64,000 bases of DNA from Petrosia ficiformis (Eukaryota > Porifera > Demospongiae > Haplosclerida > Petrosiidae). Positions 35,201 through 46,103 of this stretch are shown here, piece after piece. The stretch spans positions 6,829,201 through 6,893,200 of the forward strand of contig OX345638.1 in NCBI GenBank assembly GCA_947044365.1, given 5' to 3'. The translations under genes and the position numbers were made by a program. Under the pieces are notes generated by a model, which saw only the letters and a program-made list of their open reading frames with translations, made no database searches and was not told where the DNA came from. Each line of letters opens with the position of its first letter. The first letter of the stretch is position 1.

Positions 35201-38200
35201 GAGTGAGGAATAACTTAGGCCATTTGACATCTTTCGGTAACCAACATGGACTAGTTCACCAGAGATCGTGACTAACAAATTCGAAGGGAAGCAACCCCTG
35301 TGACGCGCAATCAGCTGGATTATCTCCACCATCAACATGGTTCTATTGGTCAGGAGGTATATGGTCAAGGATGCGAGAAACTTGATTTCAAACGCAAGTC
35401 TTGAACCTTCTTGGATTACCATTTAACCAATCAATCACGATCGTACTATTAGACCAAGCATTTGTGTCACAAATTGGGATATGGAACACTTCCTTCACGA
35501 GATAATAAGCCAGCTAAAAGATATGTTTCACATAGTTCAACCCAAAAATAGTGAGTCGTTTAATGGGAACAACCTTCATCAGGTGATCAGGGATATATGG
35601 ATATTTCCAAAGGTGTCTTCAAATCAGAATTATGTGACAGCCGAGTAGGTTGTCATGGCACAAACACGTTATTGACCACTCACGAGCGCTGTATGCCAAA
35701 TTTTGTGCTGTAATGCAAAAGCGCTTCGAGGGCTGCAAAGTGCATTTAAGAACGCTGGTGACGTCACAGCACAATATTTGGCATACAGTGCTCATGCGTG
35801 GTCAATAACGTGTTTGTGGCATGACAACTGTTGCCAATCTCACTAATAATGTTGCTGTGATGCAATATTATCATGTCTAAAACACTGGGCAGTGCCTTTG
35901 AAGTTCTATGGTATCATGTCACAAGACTACATATTTTTTTGGTTTGATTAGAGATGTGATGAATGAGTATATAATCAACTGAGTTTTGTATTATACACTT
36001 GTGAACAAGATAATTCTACATAATTCAAAAAACGTATTTGATTACATGTATTTACAAGTGGGTGTCTATATTTGATTATTCATATTGGAATGCATGCTTT
36101 TTGTATGTATGGATACATACAAAAAGCATGCAAACAAGGTTGGGAGGTTAACGTAGGACCTAAAATATAAGCAAACCACTTCCACATAACCCTACATAAG
36201 TACAGCTCTTTGCATTTTGCGTTAAAGCAGTGTAATTACTTACGTAGGATTATATGGAAGTGTTTTGTTTAATTTTAGGTCCTACGTTAACCTCCCAACT
36301 TTGTTCACATGATTTTGAGTTTTGACGTTCCTACATCTTCTCTTATTTTTATTGATTTATTATTCTTGTATATATTATGTAAGTACAAAACTGTTGATTA
36401 TTATAATTTATCTGCTATGAAGTAAAGTACAGATAGATACACTATAAATATTAATGATTTTACATTAATCTAGTCTGATTATTTATTATTTTAGGGAATC
36501 CTCCTTCTGACCAAGAAATGAATCCTCGTCCTGACAAAGACATAAATCCTCCTTCTCACCAAGACATGAATCCTCCTCCTGCCCAAGACTTGATTCCTCC
36601 TCCTGACCATGACATGAATCCTTCTCCTGACCAAGACTTGAATCCTCCTCCTGACCAAGACATAAATCCTCCACTTGATCAAAACATGAATCCTCCATCT
36701 GACCAAGACATTAATCCTCGTCATGATCAAGACATGAATCCTCCTCCTGACCAAGACATGAATCCTCTTCCTGACCAAGACATGAATCCTTCTCCTGACC
36801 AAGACATAAATCCTCCACTTGACCAAAACATGAATCCTCCTCCTGACAAAGACATGAATCCTCCTCCTGACCAAGACATGAATCCTTCTCCTGACCAAGA
36901 CATAAATCCTCCACTTGACCAAAACATGAATCCTCCTCCTGACAAAGACATGAATCCTCCTCCTGACCAAGACATGAATCCTTCTCCTGACCAAGACATA
37001 AATCCTCCACTTGACCAAAACATGAATCCTCCTCCTGACCAAGACATGAATTCTTCTCCTGACCAAGACTTGAATCCTCCTCCTGACCAAGACATAAATC
37101 TTCCACTTGACCAAAACATGAATCCTCCTCCTGACCAAGAAATGAATCCTCGTCCTGACAAAGACATGAATCCTCCACCTGACCAAGACATGAATCCTTC
37201 TCCTGACCAAGACATAAATCCTCCACTTGATCAAAACATGAATCCTCCATCTGACCAAGACATTAATCCTCGTCATGATCAAGACATGAATCCTCCTCCT
37301 GACCAAGACATGAATCCTCTTCCTGACCAAGACGTGAATCCTTCTCCTGACCAAGACATAAATCCTCCACTTGACCAAAACATGAATCCTCCTCCTGACC
37401 AAGAAATGAATCCTCGTCCTGACAAAGACATGAATCCTCCACCTGACCAAGACATGAATCCTTCTCCTGACCAAGACATAAATCCTCCACTTGATCAAAA
37501 CATGAATCCTCCATCTGACCAAGACATTAATCCTCGTCATGATCAAGACATGAATCCTCCTCCTGACCAAGACATGAATCCTCTTCCTGACCAAGACGTG
37601 AATCCTTCTCCTGACCAAGACATAAATCCTCCACTTGACCAAAACATGAATCCTCCTCCTGACAAAGACATGAATCCTCCTCCTGACCAAGACATGAATC
37701 CTTCTCCTGACCAAGACATAAATCCTCCACTTGACCAAAACATGAATCCTCCTCCTGACAAAGACATGAATCCTCCTCCTGACCAAGACATGAATCCTTC
37801 TTTTGACCAAGACATAAATCCTCCACTTGATCAAAACATGAATCCTCCTCCTGACCAAGAAATGAATCCTCGTCCTGACAAAGACATGAATCCTCCACCT
37901 GACCAAGACATGAATCCTTCTCCTGACCAAGACATAAATCCTCCACTTGATCAAAACATGAATCCTCCATCTGACCAAGACATTAATCCTCGTCATGATC
38001 AAGACATGAATCCTCCTCCTGACCAAGACATGAATCCTCTTCCTGACCAAGACGTGAATCCTTCTCCTGACCAAGACATAAATCCTCCACTTGACCAAAA
38101 CATGAATCCTCCTCCTGACAAAGACATGAATCCTCCTCCTGACCAAGACATGAATCCTTCTCCTGACCAAGACATAAATCCTCCACTTGACCAAAACATG

Positions 38201-39355
38201 AATCCTCCTCCTGACAAAGACATGAATCCTCCTCCTGACCAAGACATGAATCCTTCTTTTGACCAAGACATAAATCCTCCACTTGATCAAAACATGAATC
38301 CTCCATCTGACCAAGACATTAATCCTCGTCATGATCAAGACATGAATCCTCCTCCTGACCAAGACATGAATCCTCTTCCTGACCAAGACGTGAATCCTTC
38401 TCCTGACCAAGACATAAATCCTCCACTTGACCAAAACATGAATCCTCCTCCTGACAAAGACATGAATCCTCCTCCTGACCAAGACATGAATCCTTCTCCT
38501 GACCAAGACATAAATCCTCCACTTGACCAAAACATGAATCCTCCTCCTGACAAAGACATGAATCCTCCTCCTGACCAAGACATGAATCCTTCTTTTGACC
38601 AAGACATAAATCCTCCACTTGACCAAAACATGAATCCTCCTCCTGACAAAGACATGAATCCTCCACCTGACCAAGACATGAATCCTCCTGACCAAGAAAT
38701 GAATCTTCCTCCTGACGAAGACATGAATCCTCCTGAACAAGACATAAATCCTCCACCTGACCAAGACTTGAATCCTCCTCCTGACCAAGACATAGATCCT
38801 CCACCTGATCAAGACTTGAATCCTCCTCCTGACCAAGACATGAATCCTCCTCCTGACCAAGACTTGAATCTTCCTCCTGACCAATACATAAATCCTCCAC
38901 TTGACCAAAACATGAATCCTCCTGAACAAGACATAAATCCTCCACCTGACCAAGACATGAATCCTTCTCCTGACCAAGACTTGAATCCTCCTCCTGACCA
39001 AGACATAAATCCTCCACCTGATCAAGACTTGAATCCTCCTCCTGACCAAGACATGAATCCTCCTCCTGACCAAGACATGAATCCTCCTCCTGACCAAGAC
39101 TTGAATCTTCCTCCTGACCAAGACATGAATCCTCGTCATGGCCAAGACATGAATCCTCCACCTGACCAAGACATAAATCCTCCTCCTGACCAAGACATCA
39201 ATCCTCCACCTGACCAAGACATGAATCCTCCTCCTGACCAAGACAAGTCAGTAGTGAATGTAAATGGAAACTGCTCTCAAACCTGGTGGGAGAAAGTTAA
39301 ATGTTGGGGGGCCACTAAACTGAAAAAAACTGAAACAAGGAACACATTAAATTAA
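29249..39355 (+). CDS. AIG1/GIMAP-like GTPase with giant 8-residue repeat tail
   Basis: Four-exon model, 1236 aa: 29249-29287, 29859-29906, 29966-30728, 36495-39355. Exons 1-2 give a short acidic-hydrophobic start (ELALLEAMAELQEMK). Exon 3 is the G domain: GKTRVGKSALI, IWEAPGLQDF, VIYCTVMNRE, FALTYANRVLPPA, parallel to the gene at 26569. It ends in phase 1 (YP|G), exactly matching the acceptor at 36494. Exon 4 has about 115 tandem PDQDMNPP-type octapeptides and then a unique end, CSQTWWEKVKCWGATKLKK, resembling the Trp/Lys-rich last exon of the 26569 paralogue; this shared tail is the main reason to join exon 4. The 5.77-kb intron is far longer than any other here and full of transposon debris. 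Without splicing, exon 3 would stop at 30778, so a short isoform is possible. Confidence 0.7.
30779..31800. other. Intron sequence, no gene
   Basis: AT-rich part of the long intron; no coding signal found. Confidence 0.4.
31810..32625. repeat. MITE family D copy
   Basis: Shares GAGTTTCAATGCAAT and CTCCATGCTGATTTATTTTTCC with 27800-27860. The inverted right end lies at about 32570-32620 (AACTCATGCAACCAATCGAG). It may be a composite of two copies. Confidence 0.65.
33060..33240. repeat. Two short perfect or near-perfect hairpins
   Basis: GAGACTAAAATATAA pairs with TTATATTTTAGTCTC (33072-33106). GTACTGACATGTTAGTT pairs with AACTAACATGCCAGTAC (about 33166-33226). Likely small fold-back remnants. 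Confidence 0.75.
33432..35600 (-). mobile_element. Decayed BEL/Pao-type pol fragment
   Basis: Minus-strand pieces in the order of a BEL/Pao polyprotein. From about 35580 to 35200 there is an RNase H-proximal part (STIVIDWLNGNPRRFK, HVDGGDNPADCAS). At 34873-34655 lies the linker before integrase (ITTWILRFVNNCR). At 34574-34178 are the zinc-binding part (LLYEQLHPGILHGNHQ) and integrase core (VGIDYTGPM). At 33995-33432 is the integrase C-terminal part (TFLTQIEACLNSRPL, IEALTLGHFL). Frameshifts and stops separate the pieces, and a TAACTA-rich insertion at about 34915-35170 interrupts it. No LTRs or gag found. It lies antisense in the last intron of the repeat-tail GTPase gene and is non-functional. 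Confidence 0.82.
35648..35830. repeat. Fold-back element, ~63-bp arms
   Basis: GTTGTCATGGCACAAACACG (35650) is answered by CGTGTTTGTGGCATGACAAC (to 35829), with CACTCACGAGCGCTGTATGCC/GGCATACAGTGCTCATGCGTG further in and a ~54-bp loop. Confidence 0.9.
36092..36305. repeat. Fold-back MITE family E with an extra 19-bp hairpin
   Basis: A perfect hairpin GCATGCTTTTTGTATGTAT/ATACATACAAAAAGCATGC lies at 36092-36131. It is followed by arms of about 70 bp (36135-36205 and 36226-36303) carrying GGGAGGTTAACGTAGGACCT and its complement. Related pieces occur at 43490-43810 and on both sides of the retrotransposon at 51349-56663. Confidence 0.88.
36495..39245. repeat. 24-bp coding minisatellite, ~115 units
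   Basis: Units CCTGACCAAGACATGAATCCTCCT and variants (LDQN, PDKD, SPDQDI, HDQD). Higher-order blocks repeat at distances of 264, 456 and 336 bp (11, 19 and 14 units). The plus frame stays open throughout, and because 24 is a multiple of 3 several other frames are open too. Confidence 0.97.
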
Positions 39356-39935
39356 AATACCCGTCAGACGATATAGAGCACAAATACTATTAATTACGTT
39401 TTATTTAATATTATAGCTACTGTATGCTGAATACTTTATTATGTTGTTTCGACAAAATTTGTGTCATGTATATAAGCAAAGTGATTTATAAAAACAATAA
39501 AATAACGCATTGGAGTAATAATTACTATTTCATAATACCAGGGCTCTTTGAAAAAATTAATAGTGAAGTAGAAGGTGACTACTGCTGCCTCCAGTTTGAT
39601 TTCATGCCCATGACACTTTTTTGATACTAATGTTTCAAATATCTTCCTGACAACCTCCAAATGTCTGATTATGTCTTATTTGTTTGGTGCTCATTTGCTC
39701 AATCAGTTCATCCACCAAACTGGAATATATATAATAATTATTATTGTAACTGTAATGTTTCACGTCTACTACTTGTCAACTTTACATCAATAGCGTTGTT
39801 CAAGTTTGATAAGAAGAGGAAATACAATAGTGCAGTTGAAGCAAGATGTGCAAATGTGTATAAGAGGAGATTAATAATCAGAAGTAAAATCTTGTAAATT
39901 AAATTTAGATGCTCTTCATTGTAGATCTTTTTGTA
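39356..39935. other. No supported gene
   Basis: Two plus-strand frames (39424-39624, 39661-39897) show no motif. Part of this is probably the 3' UTR of the repeat-tail GTPase gene. Confidence 0.4.
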
Positions 39936-39937
39936 AT

Positions 39938-40135
39938 TTAATATCCTTGATTAAAGGGGGTTTCCATAAAGGAGGACGATAGAAGACTCTGGATCGAATA
40001 AGATAGTAGAATTAAACTCTTCGCAGTAAGGTATATAGTAGAAATAAAGTTTCTTCGCAGTAGGTGCAACATTCTGTAAGCTTTAGATAGTGTGAAGTCA
40101 TAATGAGCATTCCATTCAAGAAATAATGACCCCAA
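39938..40135 (-). mobile_element. LINE reverse-transcriptase 3' fragment
   Basis: The frame has the C-terminal RT pattern of CR1/jockey-like LINEs: HYDFTLSKAYRMLHLLRR, then a K.L.LS segment ending in a proline-rich remnant. It abuts the COR part of the Roc-COR pseudogene at about 40140 and may have truncated it. Frames beyond it are closed. Confidence 0.65.
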
Positions 40136-40139
40136 GCTC

Positions 40140-41310
40140 TTTATGAGGGGTCTTGGAAGCTATATATAGGTAAATTATTTACAGTGCAAGTGGAGGTAAG
40201 GGTAGAGAAAGATGAACCAAGCTTATGACCGAAAACCTTGCAAAGTGACAAATTAAGGACACCACAACGATTCAAAGCTACATTTTGGATGAAAATAGTG
40301 CCAGTTTAGAGGTACTTTGACAATGTATGCTTGCTCTCAAAGTTTACGTGCTATCTGTTCTACAACTGGATCATCAAAAGTACTATTCTTTCCTTTTTTT
40401 TTCATCACCCTCATGTAAGATTTTGAATCGAGATAACAGATTTTGAATTGAATTTGTTTTGATAACAAATTTTCCCTTCGACTGACTTCAAAATATGTCT
40501 GGCTTCTCTTCTTTGTCTTCCATTGTTTCTAAACTTTCTGAATCTCGATGTGTAGCTATAGGCATAATGCTTAGACTATCAGAAGGCGTGATATATTTGG
40601 AGAGAATGCGATCATTATCAATGATTTCTTTCTGTTGCTGTGAACTGGAATTGACCATTACCAGGAGCTGCTTCAGCATTTCCTCCACTTTCAGTGATTG
40701 CTCACTAACATTGATTCTTCTAATCTCCAAACACATTTCTCTTGTAGTTGGCCCAGAGAGATCTTCTGCTAGATTAATCACTAACATGAGGGCTGATGCA
40801 CATGGTAAAAAAGCTGGAAGCAACTTCTGAAATTGAATTTGCACTTCACAATCAGCAAAATACAGCCACCACACATGAAGACTCAACCATTGAGCTCAAC
40901 CATGATACCTTTACTACACCTATGATATAGCTTTTCTATAATAGCAACCGCTTTTTCCACATCCTCGTTCTGGCTAGGTGTCACTGGTAATTCACTACTA
41001 ACATCAATGTCATTTTGTGACATTTCTTGATCATCTTTTTTGAACGTGGAGATACTACAGACAAGGGAATCTTTGGAGAAATGGTTGAAGATAGTTCCGC
41101 TTTCAAGGCAACCATTTGTAATTCTGCTGAAATTTTTTCTTACATGTCTTGATTGTTCACAAGTCTAGCATTTTCCTGATTTGCCAAATTGGTTTATGGA
41201 CAAAGTGCCAACGGCAATATCTGGATCTTGAATACAGGGAGTGCTGAGTTCCTTATATGGAAGCGATGAAATGAGGGATTTGAGGGATGTTTTACCTGCA
41301 CGGGCTCATT
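40140..41310 (-). pseudogene. Roc-COR GTPase pseudogene
   Basis: The minus strand shows a damaged P-loop followed by LKSLISSLPYKELSTPCIQD (41305-41225). The open part (40886-40488) contains FQKLLPAFLPCASALMLV, LIVINLAED-type and PIATHRD segments, corresponding to the Roc switch II to G4 region. The DTGGQ motif is replaced by DCEVQ. A COR beginning, VKVPLNWHYF (about 40320), is preceded by an in-frame stop. Multiple stops and frameshifts mean it is not functional. Its P-loop region lacks two residues relative to a GxxxxGKT motif. It is a paralogue of the class at 18253-20277 but closer to the form that keeps the DTGGQxxFxxxLPA.. region. Confidence 0.72.
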
Positions 41311-41319
41311 ACAAATTCA

Positions 41320-43480
41320 TGAAACATTGCTATAGAAACGAACATACAAGCATAGTGCAATTATCCAAGTCAAACTGATATTTAGTTTACATATACAATG
41401 GGACTACCACAGTGATTGAATCCAAAGTAGGACATTGGCTACTATGAATTTATAATAAGTTCACTTTCATCTGAATATGCTATTTCAGTATTATGAATGA
41501 GTTTCGTTACATTACATGAATGATGTGATTATGTACTGAATAATATTTATTTGTAGTAAACACTGAGCTATTTATATACATCTGTACCTGGATATATGGA
41601 AAGGGCTAACAACAATTCCACAATAACTGCAATCAACAAAACACGAAGATGTACATGTACCAGTTTTAACTCCCAACCTATATGATTACAGATTACAATA
41701 AATAAAATTAATGATAATATATAATTACACTATTTGCAGAGTTCAAGGACCAATCACAACTATTTTAATATCATACTGATGATGGCTGAGCGAAATTTCA
41801 AGCCCTGAGGAACAGATATGTGAATCATTGAACAACTACATGTAAGGAGACTACAAGTTTATATAGATCTGATTTGTCAGAATAGAGTAAATATTGTATA
41901 AGTGACATGTAGATATCTACCTCCAACCAATGATATAAGACTCGTTATATTATGTTGGAAAAGAGCAGTTTTATGTACATACAAATCAACACAGCAATTA
42001 TAAATTGTTTACCGATTCGAAAAATTGGTTTTAGAAATATTGGTTAACTATGATATAAGTGGTTTAAAGTATATCTTATGATGCATATGTGTGGTTGCAT
42101 AAAAGGTACTGAGAGTACTGTCTTTCTATAATATATCGTATGAAAACTCATGAACTACACAATTAAACTTAAATCTTCCGCATCTCACTGTAAATTTATT
42201 GAAAATTAATTCAACTGTAAAGTAACATATGACTTACGTTCTTGCATTGACTCTAGTTCTTCTATTATCCTATCCAATTTACTATGTAGTTCCTATTCTT
42301 GTTCATTCTTACTAATATCAATTGTTTGTAGTGACTCTATGTAGTAAATTGAACAATAGTATGATTGTGAACTAAGAGACATTTCATGTATGTTGTATAT
42401 ATGTATTTGGTTCAGTCTTATTGTCCCCAGTTACTGGCTATATAAGCCCACTCTGTTTTCTGGCTTTTGGGCTTTTTTCAGTGGTGGGCGATGCCAATAA
42501 TTTTCACCTCAATAATTATGATACCAAGTAATCAGTACCGATACTTGTAATGTGCATGTGCGTAATGCAGGTGGTTAGATAAACATTCAATTTTATACAA
42601 ATTCAGTTTAAAATGTGGAAGCGCTTTGAAAATTGATCTTTAAATGGGTGTGTCAGATTAAAATAGAGTTGTGGCAGACTAGTATCAGATCGAAATTATG
42701 TTTTAAAGAATATCAATACCTGAGAGGAAGAAGTTGGTGTCAGTGACATCAATATTTTTGTATCGGTATCGCCCATTGCACATAGGCACCTGCAGGCCCT
42801 GGCATGCTTGGGTACTTTATTGAATTTTAACTTTGCATCTAATTATGAGTTACAAGCACCAACCTTCATCCTAGTTAGACTAGACAGTTTTCAGCATCCC
42901 AGATATGGCTCCATGTCAAAAGAATGCTTTAAAAGATTATAGTTATGTATGGAGCAGGTTGCCTCCAGTTCCTGATTTGCATGCCTGTCGAGAGAGATCA
43001 ATTCCCATCTTGTCTGGAAAAATTTGCAATTTGCTTGGTAGCTAAATCTCCCAATAGGAAAGAATCAAGTTCAATATCCTTGACTGATAGACCTGTATCT
43101 TCAACAACTACTGATAGATTCTTAAACCAGCTATCTACCAGAAGAGGCTAAACAGCAAGATAGAATTAGGGTATCTTCTACTAAAACAGAGGCATTCCCT
43201 TCACAAATTCTATTCCAAAACTTAACAACTTTCAATTTAGTGGAGACCCAAATTAATATTAGAGCAATTGTATACTATGATAACCATAATTGCTGACACA
43301 GACAGTGCCGTAGCTAAGTGAAATCATCTGTGAGTGAAAGAGAATGTTAATCAATTCATAAATAATTGATAGACTGACCTTCATTGATTAATAAGCTTTA
43401 AAATGAAATTATGATTGTATGATTTCATGATATATAGCTTACACCAGTATTTCTGAAATCAACAAAAATATTCACACCAT
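41320..43480. other. No intact gene; possible upstream pseudogene exons
   Basis: Minus strand 42330-42241 reads as a coiled-coil-like segment (ELHSKLDRIIEELESMQE) ending at a GT donor but with one in-frame stop. Minus strand about 43150-42950 reads VVVEDTGLSVKDIELDSFLL before a stop. Both could be decayed exons of the neighbouring pseudogenes. The rest is AT-rich spacer. Confidence 0.35.
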
Positions 43481-43489
43481 TCAGAAAAA

Positions 43490-43810
43490 AACTACATAAG
43501 TACAGCTTTGTATTTTGCTTTATAGCAGTGTAAGTACTTCTGTAGGGTTTTATGGAAGTGGTTTGTTTAATTTTGGGTCCTATGTTAGCCTCCCACCTTG
43601 TTCGTATGCTTTTTGGGTTTTAACGTCCCTACATCTTCTTTCATTTTTATTGAAAATGTTTTTTTATTATTCTTTAGTAAGAGTAGGCCTGTTATCAATA
43701 ATTATGTAGGGTTATATGAAAATGGTTTGTTTAATTTTGGTCCCTACGTTAACCTCCTGAACTTTGCATACTTCTTGGGTTTTAACATCCCTACATCTTC
43801 CATTTTTATT
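43490..43810. repeat. MITE family E, two partial copies
   Basis: 43495-43660 and 43700-43810 share the words TTTTGCTTTATAGCAGTGTA, GTTTGTTTAATTTTGGGTCC and TTTTGGGTTTTAACGTCCCT with 36160-36340 and 56664-56780. The frames at 43515-43858 are repeat-derived. Confidence 0.8.
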
Positions 43811-43924
43811 ATTATTTTTTGTATATATAACTGCATGACAATCGGAGTAATTCATTAATTAATTAATAATTATCAATATCTTTTAATTACAATCTATACA
43901 TTATTACACATAGTGCTAATTTAT

Positions 43925-45671
43925 TCATTGATGGTTGCAAACAAAATTCCTAGCAATATTTTTTGCTGTTGTTATGCCAACTGATTCTGAAAGTGCTCTA
44001 ATCAATCTATTCCAGGTAGGTTCTGGTTCTTTAGTACTCTGTCTTCTTAACCATGAGTCGATCATCTTATACATTTTTTCCCTTACATCATGACAATTAG
44101 CCTCTATCATGTCTATAGTTGTTTTCCTCATTTTTAATTCTGATCATCCTATATACTTCCAGTCACTGCTAAACTCCTTACACACTGAATTAAAATCCTC
44201 TATACCTGTCATGAAATGTAAATCAGCCACATTCATAATGATGACTTCAGCAACTTACTTAGTACACAATGACACACATCACCAAAAAATTCTGTTTCAG
44301 TAGACTGAGACGATGAATGGTCTGAAAGGTGATATAATTAATGGATAAAAATTAATATTATAACGTTGTGTAGTAAATACAGAAGGGTTAAGTGATTGGT
44401 TCTGTCCGTTTTTCATACAATTAAAATGTATATACCTTTAGTGCTAGCTGCTGTTGTTTCAGGAAAACGGTTTATGTAAATCTCTTGAGCAGTACACTCT
44501 ATTCCTATCAGAGGAACTGCATAACTCAATTCATCAGTTGTAAGTGTACTGTTTGCAGTTACTGTCATGAGACAAGATGGGAGAATCGGATCCCCTTCAA
44601 ATTCATTGGAACCAAAGAGATCAACAGTATTTCTTGTGATCTTTGGAAAAGGTAATAAATAATATGTACAAACATTATAATGTATATACTCTACAACTAA
44701 AATAATAATTATACTTATAATTTTAAAAATCCTATTACTACCTTGCAAGGTACTATCTGTGGTAAAATGTTCCATCCTCTAAATGTATTGTCTTGCAGCT
44801 TATGGAGTTTGAATTCAATATATTCAAAATCGAGTTTGAAAGTAAACAAAATGTCTTGGTCAGGTTCAACATTAGAAGGCAAATTTGACTTCATATACTG
44901 GATTAGACATTCAATCAATTAATTATAATTACGATGATTTATTAATTGGGAGTAAATAAATACCTGTGAAAAAACACTGAGATGCTTCATTGCTACGAAT
45001 CTCAATGACCATCGATTTACTGCAATTTTCTCGTAATATGTTGTAACCTTGTATGACAAATTGTCAGAATTCACTGTTTCAGGAATACAATAATTATATT
45101 AAAGTTGATAATTGTTATGAACTTATTACAGACATGAGCAACAATTTAATTGAACTAATACATTTGGAACACTATAGTGTACATTTTAACACACTAACCT
45201 CTACTTTCCCCACTACTCACAAACTTCAGAATTCCAATTAAGCATGATGTGACATTGGTTATTTTTATAAACCCATAATGATTTTTAAAAAGAAATTCAC
45301 CTCCTTCAATGAGATCAAAATGATGTGGTAGAGGTCCACGCAGTGGTGCTTTTGCAAATACTAGTTGCTGAGCTTGTTGCTCATTCTCCAATGAGACACA
45401 ATGTTGGATGCCAATTTGATCAGGTTGTAGAATGTCTTAGAAAAGGACACAGCGTATACAGTACTAACCAGTTCAGTACCTTCTGGGAACTTGAAACATC
45501 CACCAACCAGAGCACCAACAACAATATCCATACCACACGGACCCGTTGGTAGAAGAGAATGTTGCTTGAAATTTAGACACAAACCATAATTTTTCCAAGT
45601 AAATGACTTTGAAAAATCACCATGTAAATGAAAGTGCCTTTGTTGTGCAATATGAATACTACTAAGATGAT
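43925..45671 (-). pseudogene. ZU5-UPA-death domain gene with two breaks
   Basis: Exons: 45671-45199, 45073-44964, 44897-44742, 44640-44436, 44321-44259, 44205-43925. The ZU5 domain (SFTWKNYGLCLNF, KFPEGTELVSTVYAV, LPHHFDLIEGGEF) has a single-base deletion near 45412. Restoring one base would make the exon phases agree. The UPA-like part follows (SLRFVAMKHL, NTFRGWNILPQI). The death domain (MIEANCHDVREKMYKMIDSW, PTWNRLIRALSESVG) has one in-frame TGA at 44144-44146. This architecture is that of UNC5/PIDD-type adaptors. With only two lesions it is a recent pseudogene or carries assembly errors. No TM exon seen upstream. Confidence 0.75.
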
Positions 45672-45679
45672 CTATATAA

Positions 45680-46040
45680 TAATAAAACTACAGTTAGTTA
45701 TAAATTTTAGTGTTGAAGTTTAATGAATGAAATTTGAATAGAATCACTACCATGGATGGAACATGAATCAACAACCCCTACAGTAAAGTGAAACCTATAT
45801 AAACATCTTAGGGACACAACCAGATGGCTGAGTGTTAACCTGCTTATTGAAATTGTCTGATTTGTTTGCATATGATTATGACTAGTTACCACACTCCTCG
45901 TGAACAATTAATAACGGCAATATGATCATATTCCAAACCTTATTTGCTTTCTATACCTCTGAATGGAAATACAAGAAAACGTCCATAGTTATCAGTCATG
46001 TATTACTTCATTTTTTTCTGAGTACAACCACATAACTACC
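45680..46040. other. No gene seen
   Basis: Spacer upstream of the ZU5 exon; a minus frame at 45707-45907 has no recognisable motif. Confidence 0.4.
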
Positions 46041-46103
46041 TAGTCTCACGGAGCCAGACCCAACCTACTACGTAGTAGGTTGGGTCTGGCTTCGCAAGAC
46101 TAA
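46041..46103. repeat. Near-perfect 30-bp-arm hairpin
   Basis: TAGTCTCACGGAGCCAGACC... folds on ...GGTCTGGCTTCGCAAGACTA around CTACTACGTAGTAG. A related word, AGTCTCACATAGCCAGACC, occurs at about 59389. Confidence 0.93.

Noticed and set aside
36711..39161. Further minus frames rich in EEDSCLGQ or MSWSGGGF
   Set aside because: Same cause as above: alternate frames of the coding minisatellite.
36491..39241. 916-codon minus-strand frame (RRRIHVLVRW repeats)
   Set aside because: It is the antisense of the 24-bp repeat; a repeat period divisible by three keeps several frames open. Only the plus frame has a matching splice acceptor, phase and a unique C-terminus.
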